A DNA stretch of 64,000 nt from positions 1,338,816-1,402,815 of the forward strand of contig NZ_LN812102.1 in the NCBI RefSeq assembly GCF_000942395.1, written 5' to 3'. Each line of letters starts with the position of its first letter. Within the stretch, counting starts at the first letter, position 1. The position numbers and the translations under genes were made by a program. The notes beneath the pieces are model-generated. The model worked only from the letters and a program-made list of their open reading frames with translations. It had not been told where the DNA came from and did not search any database. Origin of the DNA: Risungbinella massiliensis. Lineage in GTDB: Bacteria; Bacillota; Bacilli; Thermoactinomycetales; Thermoactinomycetaceae. Positions 46,138 to 55,863 of the stretch are shown piece by piece.

Positions 46138-46994
46138 CTTGCTGCCTCCCTTGGTGCATGCATATCCAAAATCTGAACGATTCGATCTCGCATCTCATGA
46201 CGATGCGTAACAAAATCTAGCTGCCCATGTTTCAAGAGGAATTCTGCTGTTTGGAAATCATCTGGGAGTTTTTGACGCACGGTTTGTTCAATTACCCTGC
46301 GACCCGCAAATCCAATCAATGCACCTGGTTCCGAAATATTAATATCCCCAAGGGACGCAAAACTAGCTGAAACTCCACCAGTTGTTGGGTTGGTAAGTAC
46401 GGAAATAAACAGTACTCCTTCTCGATCCATCTTCTCCAAGGCTGCACTGGTTTTCGCCATTTGCATCAGAGAGAGAACCCCTTCTTGCATCCGAGCACCA
46501 CCAGAAGCCGAAAATAGCAAGAATGGTATTTTTTTCTCAGCAGCATACAGAGCAGCACGAGCAATTTTTTCTCCCACTACAGAACCCATGCTTCCCATCC
46601 GGAATCGAGAATCCATAACCCCAATAACAAGTGGATAGCCTTCAATAGTTCCTTCACCTGTCTGGATCGCTTCTTTCAACCCAGTCTTCTCCATATCTTG
46701 ACGTACTTTTTTGGGATAGTCTGGGAAATTTAGCGGGTCAACCGATTCTAAGTTTTCATCAATCTCTTGGAAACTTCCTTCATCCAAAAGTAAGGCGATC
46801 CGCTCAGGAGCAGACATGGAAAAATGGTGCTGACAAGTTTTACAAACTTTTTGGTTGGCCTCTAACTCTTTTGTAATAATAACCGAATTACACTTTGGAC
46901 ATTTGGTCACAATTCCTTCTGGAATCTCATTTCGTAACTTTTCTGAAGGAATGGTCGCATATTTTTTTTGTTTGCGAAACAGCTCTTTTAGCAC
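46134..46994 (-). CDS. accD: Acetyl-CoA carboxylase carboxyltransferase beta subunit
   Basis: 286 residues. N-terminal zinc finger C-PKC ([21 protein letters not shown]) then the carboxyltransferase domain ([57 protein letters not shown]). Zinc-finger cysteines C-x2-C-x15-C-x2-C are complete. Coupled to accA; 4 bp after the GntR gene. Confidence 0.98.
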   Translation of the reverse strand: MLKELFRKQKKYATIPSEKLRNEIPEGIVTKCPKCNSVIITKELEANQKVCKTCQHHFSMSAPERIALLLDEGSFQEIDENLESVDPLNFPDYPKKVRQDMEKTGLKEAIQTGEGTIEGYPLVIGVMDSRFRMGSMGSVVGEKIARAALYAAEKKIPFLLFSASGGARMQEGVLSLMQMAKTSAALEKMDREGVLFISVLTNPTTGGVSASFASLGDINISEPGALIGFAGRRVIEQTVRQKLPDDFQTAEFLLKHGQLDFVTHRHEMRDRIVQILDMHAPREAAR

Positions 46995-46998
46995 AGAA

Positions 46999-47682
46999 TC
47001 ACACCTCGTTAAGCGAATTAGAAAGGAATTGCTCTAGATGTTGCTGTAGTCGCTGATAAGCACAGAGAGAGTCTTTATCTTGGATCGCACGAAGAACCTG
47101 CTTCAATTCCTTTACTACTTTTTGCCACTTATTAATATCTTGATTGGAATGAGTGCACAGCGTGAAATACTGATGTACAGGAAACCAAGTCCGTATCAGT
47201 AATTTATTTTTAGATAATCGAACAATCGTATGATGAAATTCTTCTTTTTGTTGATGAGGAAGGTAACCAGCTTGAATCCATTCTTCCATATGCTGAAGAA
47301 TCTCTTTTAGCTTCTCTATATCAGAGTCGCTAGCACGTCCTACTGCTAAACGGACAGCTTCTAATTCTAGCAAAATCCTCATATCAACTAGATCCTCTTG
47401 CGATTCTCTGTCTCGTAAAATGTAGTCTGCCAGCAACTGAACTAGATGATGGGTATGGTAGGGTTGTAAGAAGGTTCCTTCGCCCCGTCTCGTCACGATG
47501 AGCCCTAATAGCTCTAGAGCACGTAAAACCTCCCTTACGGAAGATCTACCTGCTCCCAACCTCTCGGAAAGTTCTCTTTCAGAAGGCAAACGGTCTCCAG
47601 GACGTAGACGATCTTCTTCGATCAGCGAGTGAATCCCTTTTAAAATGGACTGAAATTTTCCGGTATTTCGTTCCTGGTGCAT
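46999..47682 (-). CDS. FadR-subfamily GntR transcriptional regulator
   Basis: 227 residues. Winged HTH ([30 protein letters not shown]) and an FCD-type all-helical effector domain with metal-like residues ([27 protein letters not shown]). FadR-type GntR proteins respond to acids such as lactate, pyruvate, fatty acyl groups or sugars. It lies between the malic enzyme and accD with tiny gaps, so it may regulate this carbon/lipid operon; the ligand is unknown. Confidence 0.88.
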   Translation of the reverse strand: MHQERNTGKFQSILKGIHSLIEEDRLRPGDRLPSERELSERLGAGRSSVREVLRALELLGLIVTRRGEGTFLQPYHTHHLVQLLADYILRDRESQEDLVDMRILLELEAVRLAVGRASDSDIEKLKEILQHMEEWIQAGYLPHQQKEEFHHTIVRLSKNKLLIRTWFPVHQYFTLCTHSNQDINKWQKVVKELKQVLRAIQDKDSLCAYQRLQQHLEQFLSNSLNEV

Positions 47683-47707
47683 AGTCTTACAACCCCGCTC
47701 CTTCCCC

Positions 47708-48949
47708 CTATCGAACGACGGTATTTTTCGTTAAGCGCATTGTCTTCTCGAATATAGACTGTGGATCTACAATTCGATTCGCCTCTCCTGTTTCCATTGC
47801 AACACGTGCTACTTCTGATGCTACATGGGGAGCTACACGCTCATCAAATGGTGCAGGGATCACATATTCTGCTCGAAGCTCTTGTTCTGATACTAAGCTG
47901 GCAATTGCTTTTGCTGCTGCTAGTTTCATTTCGTCATTGATTTGACTTGCGCGAACATCGAGTGCCCCGCGGAAAATCCCCGGAAAAGCCAGTACATTAT
48001 TTACTTGGTTCGGATAATCAGAACGACCTGTTCCTACCACTTTTGCTCCAGCAGCTAATGCTTCTTCTGGCATAATCTCTGGAACTGGGTTGGCCATTGC
48101 AAAAATGATCGGGTCCTGATTCATCGATCTTACCATTTCTTGGTTCACGACTCCAGCCACTGTTACTCCAATAAACACATCCGCACCTTGAAGAGCTAGT
48201 GCTAGATCACCGGTTTGTCTATCTAAATTGGTAGTTTGAGCAATTTCTTCTTTTATTGAATTCATACCATACGGGCGCCCAGCATAGATCATACCTTTAC
48301 TATCACACATAATCACATGTTCTACGCCGGCTTTTTGTAATAATTTGAGAATCGCAATTCCAGCAGCACCTGCTCCATTGATGACAACTTTCATCTCCGA
48401 AAGCTTTTTGCCTACCAATTTGGAAGCATTGAGAAGACCAGCCAATGTCACAATCGCAGTACCATGCTGGTCATCATGAAAAACAGGAATATCCAGTTTT
48501 TCTTTTAATCGCTGCTCAATCTCAAAGCAGTTGGGAGCAGAGATATCTTCCAGATTGATTCCACCAAAGCTTGGAGCGAGTAAGGTAACTGTCTCGACTA
48601 TTTTGTCTATATCGGTACTATCTAAACATAGAGGAAATGCATCCACGCCTGCAAACGCCTTAAAGAGTACCGCTTTCCCTTCCATTACTGGCATAGCAGC
48701 CTCTGGGCCTATATTGCCAAGTCCGAGAACCGCAGTTCCATCTGAGACTACCGCAACGAGATTCCCTTTGTTTGTATAATCATAAACAGTCTCTTTGTTT
48801 AAATGAATCTCTTTACATGGTTCGGCAACGCCTGGTGAGTAAGCCAGACTTAGATCTTGGGCTGTTTGCACCTCTACTTTGGAACGAACTTCTAACTTTC
48901 CTTGATGTTCGCGGTGTAAGCGAAGAGCATCTTCTCTTAGATTGGACAA
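47708..48949 (-). CDS. Malic enzyme (oxaloacetate-decarboxylating type)
   Basis: 413 residues from a TTG at 48949 after AAGGAG. GVAEPCKEI, SDGTAVLGLGNIGPEAAMPV, HDDQHGTAIVTLAGLLNA, INGAGAAGIAILKLL and FAMANPVPEI are typical of the bacterial short malic enzymes such as YtsJ. It decarboxylates malate to pyruvate with NAD(P). Co-located with accD/accA, where YtsJ sits in B. subtilis; which cofactor it prefers cannot be told. ytsJ would be the ortholog name. Confidence 0.93.
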   Translation of the reverse strand: MSNLREDALRLHREHQGKLEVRSKVEVQTAQDLSLAYSPGVAEPCKEIHLNKETVYDYTNKGNLVAVVSDGTAVLGLGNIGPEAAMPVMEGKAVLFKAFAGVDAFPLCLDSTDIDKIVETVTLLAPSFGGINLEDISAPNCFEIEQRLKEKLDIPVFHDDQHGTAIVTLAGLLNASKLVGKKLSEMKVVINGAGAAGIAILKLLQKAGVEHVIMCDSKGMIYAGRPYGMNSIKEEIAQTTNLDRQTGDLALALQGADVFIGVTVAGVVNQEMVRSMNQDPIIFAMANPVPEIMPEEALAAGAKVVGTGRSDYPNQVNNVLAFPGIFRGALDVRASQINDEMKLAAAKAIASLVSEQELRAEYVIPAPFDERVAPHVASEVARVAMETGEANRIVDPQSIFEKTMRLTKNTVVR

Positions 48950-49026
48950 AAATTACAACTCCTTATCTCTAGTTCATCATCAGTGGTCTGACCACTAATA
49001 GAACACATTATAACAGATAAAAAGGA

Positions 49027-49064
49027 AAACACCACCTATCCCAAAATAGGATAAGATGGTGTTT
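49027..49064 (-). terminator. Terminator upstream of the malic enzyme gene
   Basis: AAACACCATCTTATCC... / ...GGATAGGTGGTGTTTT imperfect 16-bp stem on the minus strand, followed by CCTTTTT. It ends the small membrane-protein gene at 49063-49242. Confidence 0.7.
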
Positions 49065-49242
49065 ATCGAAACTTATTTGTAGTCGAAGTAGGCTCTTCAG
49101 ACTGCGTCCCATCTAAAGGGAAAGATCGTTCTATTCTTTGTGAGCGGGGTCGTGCTTTTCGATTCCCCTTTTTTTGTCCTAAATAAGCTATTGCGAGGAT
49201 GAACACGGTCAGAACTACCAAGCCATCCAAAAATAGTTGCAT
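49063..49242 (-). CDS. Small single-TM protein, 59 aa
   Basis: 59 residues: MQLFLDGLVVLTVFILAIAY makes one membrane helix, followed by a basic patch (GQKKGNRKARPRSQR) and a short acidic/Thr-rich tail. AAGGTAAGGG lies upstream of the ATG at 49242. The gene ends inside the terminator at 49027-49064. The orientation by the positive-inside rule puts the C-terminus in the cytosol. I do not recognise a family, but the layout is like other small Firmicutes membrane proteins. Confidence 0.6.
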   Translation of the reverse strand: MQLFLDGLVVLTVFILAIAYLGQKKGNRKARPRSQRIERSFPLDGTQSEEPTSTTNKFR

Positions 49243-49367
49243 GAAAACCCTTACCTTTCTACCCCTGTAAATGATAGGGTTCTCTTTATACTATTATACA
49301 ACAATTCATCTAACATACTTACTTTATGCGATGTTGATCCAAAAGATGACAGAAAAACGTTTCTCAC

Positions 49368-50366
49368 CTATTGATTTGTCAGAACCACTTTTCCTATTGT
49401 TTTACCTGATGCCAATTTTTCATGAGCTTTCCCTACTTCTGCAAAACGGAAAATCTCCTTATCTATAATAGGGCGTATATGACCTCTTTCTACCCAATCA
49501 GAAATGAAACTCAAGATAGAACCATGATATGCTTTTCCCTCTTGAGTTTGTTGAGTTTGTATCATAAAGATTCCGTGAAGAGTCAAAGCTTTATTGTGTA
49601 ATGGAGTAAGATCATGAGTCGATCGAGCCGCGATCAGAGCAACTTGCCCATATGTTCTCACTGCTTGCAAAGAACGATCCACATTCTCGCCACCAACAGT
49701 ATCCAATACTGCGTCAAAACCATGGCCACCTGTCAATCTCTCTACATATTGGTCCACTGTGGTATGTGGGTAGTAGATAATTTCATCTGCTCCTAATTTT
49801 TGCGCGATCTCTGCTTTGGACTCGGTGGAAACAGTTGTTGCAACCTTTGCCCCTTTTAACTTTGCGATCTGAATCGCAATATGACCTACTCCCCCTGTTG
49901 CGCCATGGATCAGTATTTGTTGTTTATTGGTCAGTTTAATCCGATCGATCAAAGCTTCCCAGGCGGTGATACTAACCAACGGAAGTGCAGCAGCTTCTGC
50001 AAAACTTAGATTACTCGGTTTTTTGGCGATCACACTAGCATCTACTACAGCATAATCAGCTAATGCGCCCATGGTAGTAACTTGTGACGCGATAATCTCG
50101 TCTCCTACTTGCCATTTTGTGACTCCTGATCCCAATTGCGTAATCTCGCCCGCAATATCGCTATGTAACACGAGAGGAAAATTAGATGACACCAATCCTT
50201 TCACTGCACCGCTACGAATTTTCAAGTCAATCGGATTGACACTAGTAGCATGAACTTTTACCAATACTTGACCTGGGCCAACTTCAGGAATCGGAATCTC
50301 GATGGTCTGAAATTCCTCTACCCCACCGTAATTCATAATTGCTTGTGCTTTCATCATTCTGCTCAT
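49368..50366 (-). CDS. Quinone-oxidoreductase-like MDR family enzyme (NADPH)
   Basis: 332 residues. GroES-like N-terminus (GQVLVKVHATSVNPIDLKIR, PLVLHSDIAGEITQLGSGVT), NADPH Rossmann loop ILIHGATGGVGHIAIQIAKL and GFDAVLDTVGGENVDRSL. No zinc-binding cysteines are seen, so it fits the zinc-free quinone oxidoreductase branch, reducing quinones or enones with NADPH. Substrate unknown. It is a single gene. Confidence 0.9.
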   Translation of the reverse strand: MSRMMKAQAIMNYGGVEEFQTIEIPIPEVGPGQVLVKVHATSVNPIDLKIRSGAVKGLVSSNFPLVLHSDIAGEITQLGSGVTKWQVGDEIIASQVTTMGALADYAVVDASVIAKKPSNLSFAEAAALPLVSITAWEALIDRIKLTNKQQILIHGATGGVGHIAIQIAKLKGAKVATTVSTESKAEIAQKLGADEIIYYPHTTVDQYVERLTGGHGFDAVLDTVGGENVDRSLQAVRTYGQVALIAARSTHDLTPLHNKALTLHGIFMIQTQQTQEGKAYHGSILSFISDWVERGHIRPIIDKEIFRFAEVGKAHEKLASGKTIGKVVLTNQ

Positions 50367-50435
50367 TCTCCTCTCTCACTTATATATCATAATAGATTCC
50401 CTTTCTATCTCTAGACAATGCTTTCGTACAAAAAA

Positions 50436-50466
50436 AAGGCAGCCCTCCAACAGAGAAGCTGTCTTT
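50436..50466 (-). terminator. Terminator of the pgpA transcript
   Basis: AAAGACAGC / GCTGCCTT stem, 14-nt loop, then TTTTTTTG on the minus strand. Confidence 0.75.
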
Positions 50467-50472
50467 ATTATC

Positions 50473-50613
50473 TAGAGCATGTTGCATAATGAGCCTAAAG
50501 CCAGAGGTTTCCCCTTTTGAGATGTGACTATGAGCGGTAGAGAGCGGAGCAGATCAGAAGCGGGTAAACTGGCGGCGATCCTATGTCTTACTTTGATTTA
50601 TGCAACAATCTAT
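50473..50613. mobile_element. Possible MITE with short terminal inverted repeats
   Basis: A 140-bp stretch bounded by TAGAGCATGTTGCATAA (50473-50489) and, inverted, TAGATTGTTGCATAA (50598-50612). A GC-richer core (AGCGGTAGAGAGCGGAGC) has no ORF. Ends like these recall IS5-type terminal repeats. It lies between the pgpA stop and its apparent terminator, so it would be transcribed with pgpA. No target duplication is clear. Confidence 0.35.
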
Positions 50614-50615
50614 AT

Positions 50616-51107
50616 CTAATCTTGGTACCTTGATTCATCTGGATGTGCATGTGCTATACGAGCCGAGGCTGCTGCCGCGATACCAGCGATCAGATCGTCT
50701 AGAAAGACATGCACTTCTTTACCATGATTGTTTAGTCCTCGGATGATTCCCATTTTTTCTTTGTCCAAATATCCAAAGCTAGTTAGTCCAATCGTCCCAT
50801 ATACATTGGTGATACTAAGAGCCAAAATCTCATCGATGCCGTATAACGGCTCATCAACTTCCATAATGGTCTGGAAAGGTTCCGGAAGTTGTTTCTTCTC
50901 CGCTAAGATATCAATTGCGATCCCGGTAATCACCGCATGTTGGACTTCTCTTTTTTTCAATACTGCTTCCACACTTTCGAGACACTCGTTGATCTGGAGA
51001 GTAGGATTGTATGGAAGCTGAAGATCATAGACTACTTTCGCAATCTCTGATAGATTTACTCCACGTTCTTGCATGAGTTGGACTGTGTGTTGATAAAACA
51101 AGTCCAT
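50616..51107 (-). CDS. PgpA/YutG-family phosphatidylglycerophosphatase-like protein
   Basis: 163 residues. Two segments match the PgpA fold: ITGIAIDILAEKKQLP with DEPLYGIDEILALSITNVYG, and NNHGKEVHVFLDDLIAGIAA with FLDDL. YutG-type proteins in Bacilli are soluble-looking members of the phosphatidylglycerophosphatase A family and may act in phosphatidylglycerol synthesis. The activity is not certain, since key acidic residues of membrane PgpA are not all obvious. Stands alone downstream of dnaE on the same strand. Confidence 0.8.
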   Translation of the reverse strand: MDLFYQHTVQLMQERGVNLSEIAKVVYDLQLPYNPTLQINECLESVEAVLKKREVQHAVITGIAIDILAEKKQLPEPFQTIMEVDEPLYGIDEILALSITNVYGTIGLTSFGYLDKEKMGIIRGLNNHGKEVHVFLDDLIAGIAAAASARIAHAHPDESRYQD

Positions 51108-51146
51108 CACCTTCTTTTCAGGGGATAACTCATCTTATGCTGGTGT

Positions 51147-54100
51147 TTAACGTATATGTTTGGTCTTCACCCGAACAGATTTTTCCCCTAAAAGATCGTG
51201 CAGATGTTCCAGTAATTTGGTATTTAATTCTACTCCATATGATGGAACTGGAAGACTTACCATACGCTTTTCCGATTCGTAATAAAGGTGAACTGGAGTA
51301 TTACCAGGAAATTGGGTCAAAACATCTTTGATTTGATAGAGCAATTGCCCACGCTCAGAAGTCATAGGGATCTGAAGCAGAAGCTCGTTTTGATCTGGAG
51401 CAACGGACGACGATTCGGCAGAAGGTCTCTTTTGGATTATCATCTTCTGTTTCGCATCCGAAAGTGCAACAAACCGATCTACCAATACTTTAACTGACTC
51501 GTCTTGTTGATTTAGTTTCCCAATAACAAAAAGCTCTGCTCCTTCGTTCAAAAGATGCCTTGATGCAAGATACACTTTAGGAAAGACGACTAACTCTACT
51601 ACCCCGCTCTTGTCCTCCAACTCAACAAATGCCATCGCTTCTCCTTTTTTAGTCTGGATCTGTTTCATACTAGACAACATACCTGCGATACGAACCTTGG
51701 AATGATCCGGTAACTCTATCAATTTGGAAATAGCATGAGTTGTATATTGATCCATTACTTGTTGGTACTCATCTAGTGGATGTCCAGAGAGATAAAAACC
51801 AATCAACTCTCGCTCATAAGCCAACTGTTCCTTGAGTGAATATGGCGGAATATCCTCATAAGGATGATCCAATTGCGAAATGTAGTCGCTCATCTCTTCG
51901 AACAAAGACAGTTGGTTTTGCAAGCGATGCTTTTGGAGTTCTCCTGTTTTCTCTAATACTTCATCTAGCATATTGAGCTTTTTGGCACGATGATGCGAAA
52001 GTGAATCCATCGCTCCAGACAATATCAGCGACTCTAACACACGACGATTGCATATTCGCAGATCTACCCGATCACATAGATCAAAAAGATCTTGAAAAGG
52101 CTCCTCTTCTCTTGCCTTCTCTATTTCGTGAATCGCCTGTCTCCCCACATTTTTAATCGCTGCGAGGCCAAACCGGACTCCCTCCTCCTCCAAACGAAAA
52201 CCTTTTCCACTTTTTTGGACATCGGGAGGCAAAATCTTCACTCCAAGTCTACGAGCTTCCTCAATATACTCTGCCATTTTCCCTTGGCTTCCCATCACAG
52301 TAGACAAAAGTGCCGCAAAATAAGCTTTCGGATAGTTGGCTTTCAGATAGGCAGTCTGATAAGCAAGCATTGCATAAGCGGCAGAATGGCTACGGTTAAA
52401 TCCATAATCAGCAAATCGGACGATGAGATCATAGACCTGGTCACCTATCTCTGCTGGGTATCCTTCCGCAATCGCTCCAGAGACAAATTTTTCCCGTTGT
52501 TCATGAAGCAGCTCTTTTTTCTTCTTGCCCACAGCACGTCGAAGCAAATCCGCCTCTCCTAAGGAAAAGCCAGCCAACTTGGCAGCAATCTGCATGATCT
52601 GTTCCTGATAGACGATAATCCCATATGTATTGGATAGAATTTCTTCTAAATCAGGATGGGGAAAGGTTACTTTTTCCAAGCCATGTTTGGCACGAATGAA
52701 ACGCGGGATCTGTTCCATGGGACCTGGACGATAAAGAGCCAAAACCGCAATTAAGTCCTCAAAATGGGTTGGTTTGAGTTCTTTTAGCACCCTTCTCATC
52801 CCGGCTGACTCCAATTGAAAGACTCCTGTTGTCTCACCTCTGGTCAACATTTGATAGGTCTTTTCGTCTCCGTAGGAATCATCTCGAAAATCGACCTCTT
52901 TGTTTTGTGTTTCACGAATCCACTCTTTGGCTCGTTCGATCACCGTCAGATTACGTAAACCTAGAAAATCCATCTTTAATAACCCAAGTTCCTCCAATGT
53001 CTCCATGGAGTATTGGGTCAGAGGAACATCTTGGCTTCCTTCTTGAAGTGGAACCGTATCGGTTAGAGGATCTCGAGAGATCACGACACCTGCTGCATGG
53101 GTAGAAGCATGGCGTGGAATCCCTTCCACACGATCTACCACATGAAGAAGGCGATCTACTTCCTCTTTTTCTTTTCGCAACTGTAAAAGGCGTGGCTCGT
53201 GATGAAATGCTCTTTCTAATGTCATACCAGGAGCGGCAGGAACCAATTTAGCAACTCGGTCTACCTCCTGATAAGGTAGGCTCATCACTCGCCCCACATC
53301 CCGGATCGCAGCTCGTGGAGCCATCGTTCCAAAAGTGATAATCTGTGCTACTCGATCCTCTCCATATTTACGCTTGACGTAGGTAATTACTTCATCCCGT
53401 CTCGTATCATCAAAATCTATATCAATATCAGGCAATGTTACTCTCTCTGGATTGAGGAAACGCTCAAACAGGAGATGAAAGCGAATCGGATCGATATCCG
53501 TAATACCAAGAACATACGCCACCAAACTCCCTGCTGCCGAACCACGTCCTGGTCCTACTGCAATCTGATGGTCACGAGCAAAGCGGACAAAGTCCCAGAC
53601 GATCAAGAAATAATCTTGAAAGCCCATTTGCTCAATTACACGAAGTTCATATGCGAGTCGTGACTCGATCTCAGCAGTGATTCGATCTCCATATCGCCAA
53701 GAAACCCCTTTTTCACAGAGCTGTTGTAGATATGTACCACTACTAATTCCCTCTGGCACAGGAAAATGGGGCAACAGTCGCTGACCAAGCGGTAGTTCTA
53801 CCTGACAACGCCCGGCAATCTCCACTGTATTTCGCAAAGCCTGTGGAACATGTGGGAACAACCTTCCCATCTCTTCAGCCGTTTTCAGATAAAATTGATC
53901 GTTAGGAAACCGCATCCGATCCTCTTCGCTTAATTTCCGTGCAGTACCAATACATAATAAACAATCGTGAACTTCTGCATCTCCTTGCAGGGTGTAGTGG
54001 ACATCGTTCGTTGCAACTAATCCAATCGAGAACTCTCGGCTCCATTCGATTAGCTGTAGATTCACTTTTTGCTGCTCCAACATCTGATGGTCCTGCAACT

Positions 54101-54623
54101 CTAAAAAGAAGTGATCTCGTCCAAAAATATCAAGGTACTCATGTAGCAATTCTTTTGCATGTCGGAGATTCCCATTTAAAATTGCTTGAGGAATCTCACC
54201 ACCTAGACAAGAGCTAGTAGCAATAATCCCTTTATGATATTGACGCAGGAGATTCCGGTCAATCCTCGGTTTGTAGTGAAAACCACGAAGATGTGCCTCC
54301 GTTGTCAGTCTCATCAGATTTTGATACCCTTCCACCGTTTCTGCCAATAAAAGCTGATGATAGATTTTTTTCTCCCGCATCGACGGGCGTTCACGATAAT
54401 CTCCATCTGTCAGATACATCTCACACCCTATGATCGGCTTGATCCCTGCTGTTCGACATGCCTTGTAAAAGGGGACTACCCCATACATGGCACCATGATC
54501 GGTAATCGCGAGCGACCTCATCTCCATCGCTTGAGCACGCTGTACTAGCTCTTCTACTTGTCCAGCTCCATCTAATAAGCTATAAGCACTATGTACATGT
54601 AAATGAACAAACTCCTCCGCCAT
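51147..54623 (-). CDS. dnaE: DNA polymerase III subunit alpha (DnaE)
   Basis: 1158 residues from the ATG at 54623; the frame opens 30 bp earlier without better ribosome site. PHP domain (FVHLHVHSAYSLLDGAGQVE), polymerase palm (GPGRGSAAGSLVAYVLGITD, LPDIDIDFDDTRRDEVITYV), tandem HhH region, and C-terminal OB fold (SKVRIAGMLSSMKQIQTKKG). This is DnaE of Bacillales, which extends RNA primers before PolC takes over and takes part in lesion bypass. No PolC-like exonuclease domain. Same neighbourhood as in B. subtilis. Confidence 0.97.
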   Translation of the reverse strand: MAEEFVHLHVHSAYSLLDGAGQVEELVQRAQAMEMRSLAITDHGAMYGVVPFYKACRTAGIKPIIGCEMYLTDGDYRERPSMREKKIYHQLLLAETVEGYQNLMRLTTEAHLRGFHYKPRIDRNLLRQYHKGIIATSSCLGGEIPQAILNGNLRHAKELLHEYLDIFGRDHFFLELQDHQMLEQQKVNLQLIEWSREFSIGLVATNDVHYTLQGDAEVHDCLLCIGTARKLSEEDRMRFPNDQFYLKTAEEMGRLFPHVPQALRNTVEIAGRCQVELPLGQRLLPHFPVPEGISSGTYLQQLCEKGVSWRYGDRITAEIESRLAYELRVIEQMGFQDYFLIVWDFVRFARDHQIAVGPGRGSAAGSLVAYVLGITDIDPIRFHLLFERFLNPERVTLPDIDIDFDDTRRDEVITYVKRKYGEDRVAQIITFGTMAPRAAIRDVGRVMSLPYQEVDRVAKLVPAAPGMTLERAFHHEPRLLQLRKEKEEVDRLLHVVDRVEGIPRHASTHAAGVVISRDPLTDTVPLQEGSQDVPLTQYSMETLEELGLLKMDFLGLRNLTVIERAKEWIRETQNKEVDFRDDSYGDEKTYQMLTRGETTGVFQLESAGMRRVLKELKPTHFEDLIAVLALYRPGPMEQIPRFIRAKHGLEKVTFPHPDLEEILSNTYGIIVYQEQIMQIAAKLAGFSLGEADLLRRAVGKKKKELLHEQREKFVSGAIAEGYPAEIGDQVYDLIVRFADYGFNRSHSAAYAMLAYQTAYLKANYPKAYFAALLSTVMGSQGKMAEYIEEARRLGVKILPPDVQKSGKGFRLEEEGVRFGLAAIKNVGRQAIHEIEKAREEEPFQDLFDLCDRVDLRICNRRVLESLILSGAMDSLSHHRAKKLNMLDEVLEKTGELQKHRLQNQLSLFEEMSDYISQLDHPYEDIPPYSLKEQLAYERELIGFYLSGHPLDEYQQVMDQYTTHAISKLIELPDHSKVRIAGMLSSMKQIQTKKGEAMAFVELEDKSGVVELVVFPKVYLASRHLLNEGAELFVIGKLNQQDESVKVLVDRFVALSDAKQKMIIQKRPSAESSSVAPDQNELLLQIPMTSERGQLLYQIKDVLTQFPGNTPVHLYYESEKRMVSLPVPSYGVELNTKLLEHLHDLLGEKSVRVKTKHIR

Positions 54624-54760
54624 CTTCTCTCGATCCTCCGATCCCCGTTCCAATTAACTTCTTCTATTATAACGAACTGCGCAATAGATGCGAACATATT
54701 TTCCCTGCGCATCCTTATATTTGGTATTTCGAGAGATCTCTAGATCACAACAGAAAAAAG

Positions 54761-54779
54761 ACCTCTACCTATGTAGAAG
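54761..54779 (-). terminator. Terminator upstream of dnaE
   Basis: CTTCTAC / GTAGAGG stem with a 4-nt loop and TTTTTTCTG on the minus strand, ending the coiled-coil gene. Confidence 0.65.
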
Positions 54780-54874
54780 CCTTTAGATTCGACTTTTTAG
54801 GAAAAATATTTCCTTTGCTATCTGACCCGTTGCAGCAACCTTATTTTGTACCTCTTGCGTGAGGAGTTGGGAAT

Positions 54875-55183
54875 TTACTTTTTTCTCAGACACATCACTC
54901 TGCAATATAAAGATAGCATCTCCAATCTGCCCACTAAATCGCTGGACCCGTCTTCAAACTTTGTGAATTGATCTCTTAGTTGTTGACATTCCTCTTCCAC
55001 TCTTACCACTCGCGCCGTAAGTTCGACAATTGATTCTTCTACATTCTCTAGACGTGTCTCTACATTCTCTAAGCGTCTATCCATATCTATTAGACGCTTG
55101 TCCATACTCTCTAGCCGGTTGTCCATTTTCTTGATGTTCTCATTCATGGAGAGTAGGAGCTCTACCAATTGGTTGTCTACCAA
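54875..55183 (-). CDS. Coiled-coil protein with imperfect 7-residue repeats
   Basis: 102 residues from a TTG at 55183, six bases after GGAGGG; the ORF is open to 55258. The centre is a pure heptad run, MDNRLESMDKRLIDMDRRLE and VETRLENVEESIVELTARVV, made of near-identical 7-residue units (M/V-D/E-x-R-L-x-x). The C-terminus is Cys-rich and basic (MLSLYCRVMCLRKK). No catalytic domain. It may be a structural dimer or a partner of a DNA-bound complex, but I cannot say. Monocistronic. Confidence 0.6.
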   Translation of the reverse strand: MVDNQLVELLLSMNENIKKMDNRLESMDKRLIDMDRRLENVETRLENVEESIVELTARVVRVEEECQQLRDQFTKFEDGSSDLVGRLEMLSLYCRVMCLRKK

Positions 55184-55258
55184 CAGGATCCCTCCAATCC
55201 ATCTTGATCCATATCTTGCGAATATCATAATCGAACTAATCAATATGTAATTTTCCAT

Positions 55259-55607
55259 TTTTCGGATAATGATATTCTACTGGAATGTAATAAATAGACA
55301 ACTAACTGTTGCGTCATTGTTACTCTCAATACCCTAACCGTTTGTTATGTACATATTGTCTAACATCAATCAATTTTCTAAATATTAGCTTAACACAACG
55401 AATACAGATACTTACTATCCTCAAACTAATTCTTTTCCTCATATTCCCGAATGCAAAAATAATTCGCATTTCTAACATTCGGCTTTTGATCTTGTCGAAT
55501 CCACTTTCAAGTTATAAAATTCATCTTATAAGACTTTTCTTGTTACTTTTGTAATGAAAACGGGTACATTAGAAAAGTCGAAACTGGAACGGGAGGGGGG
55601 AACAAAC
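55259..55607. other. Intergenic region, AT-rich, 350 bp
   Basis: Strongly AT-rich. No hairpin of note. The only ORF here is an upstream extension of the next small gene; GGGAGGGGGG at about 55591-55600 is that gene's ribosome site. Confidence 0.4.
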
Positions 55608-55799
55608 ATGATTATCAACCGTAAGCATCTCGCGAGACAAAAACTCGAAAAACTACGCAAAGGTTATTCCGTCTACACGGAGACCAAAGAAGTACAAGAA
55701 TATCTTGAAAAAGAGATCGACCAAGCAGGTATCAAGGTGACAATCGACCGTACCCCCATTGGAACTTGGTATATTCCAGAAGAAAGAAAACAAGCATAA
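55608..55799 (+). CDS. Hypothetical small protein, 63 aa
   Basis: 63 residues from the ATG at 55608, eight bases after an unusually G-rich site (GGGAGGGGGGAAC). The protein is charged and helical (HLARQKLEKLRKGYSVYTET, VQEYLEKEIDQAG), ends in a beta-rich VTIDRTPIGTWYIPEERK, and lacks membrane segments. I do not recognise it; the gene ends in a clear terminator. Confidence 0.65.
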   Translation: MIINRKHLARQKLEKLRKGYSVYTETKEVQEYLEKEIDQAGIKVTIDRTPIGTWYIPEERKQA

Positions 55800-55805
55800 G
55801 AAATG

Positions 55806-55840
55806 GAGCCAATCCTCTGGATAATCCCGAAGATTGGCTC
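55806..55840 (+). terminator. Intrinsic terminator of the 63-aa gene
   Basis: 9-bp stem GAGCCAATC / GATTGGCTC with a 17-nt loop, followed by TTTTA. Confidence 0.75.
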
Positions 55841-55863
55841 TTTTATCGCGAAAGGACATTGAT

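Noticed and set aside
52092-52562. 156-codon plus-strand frame
   Set aside because: Antisense shadow of dnaE.
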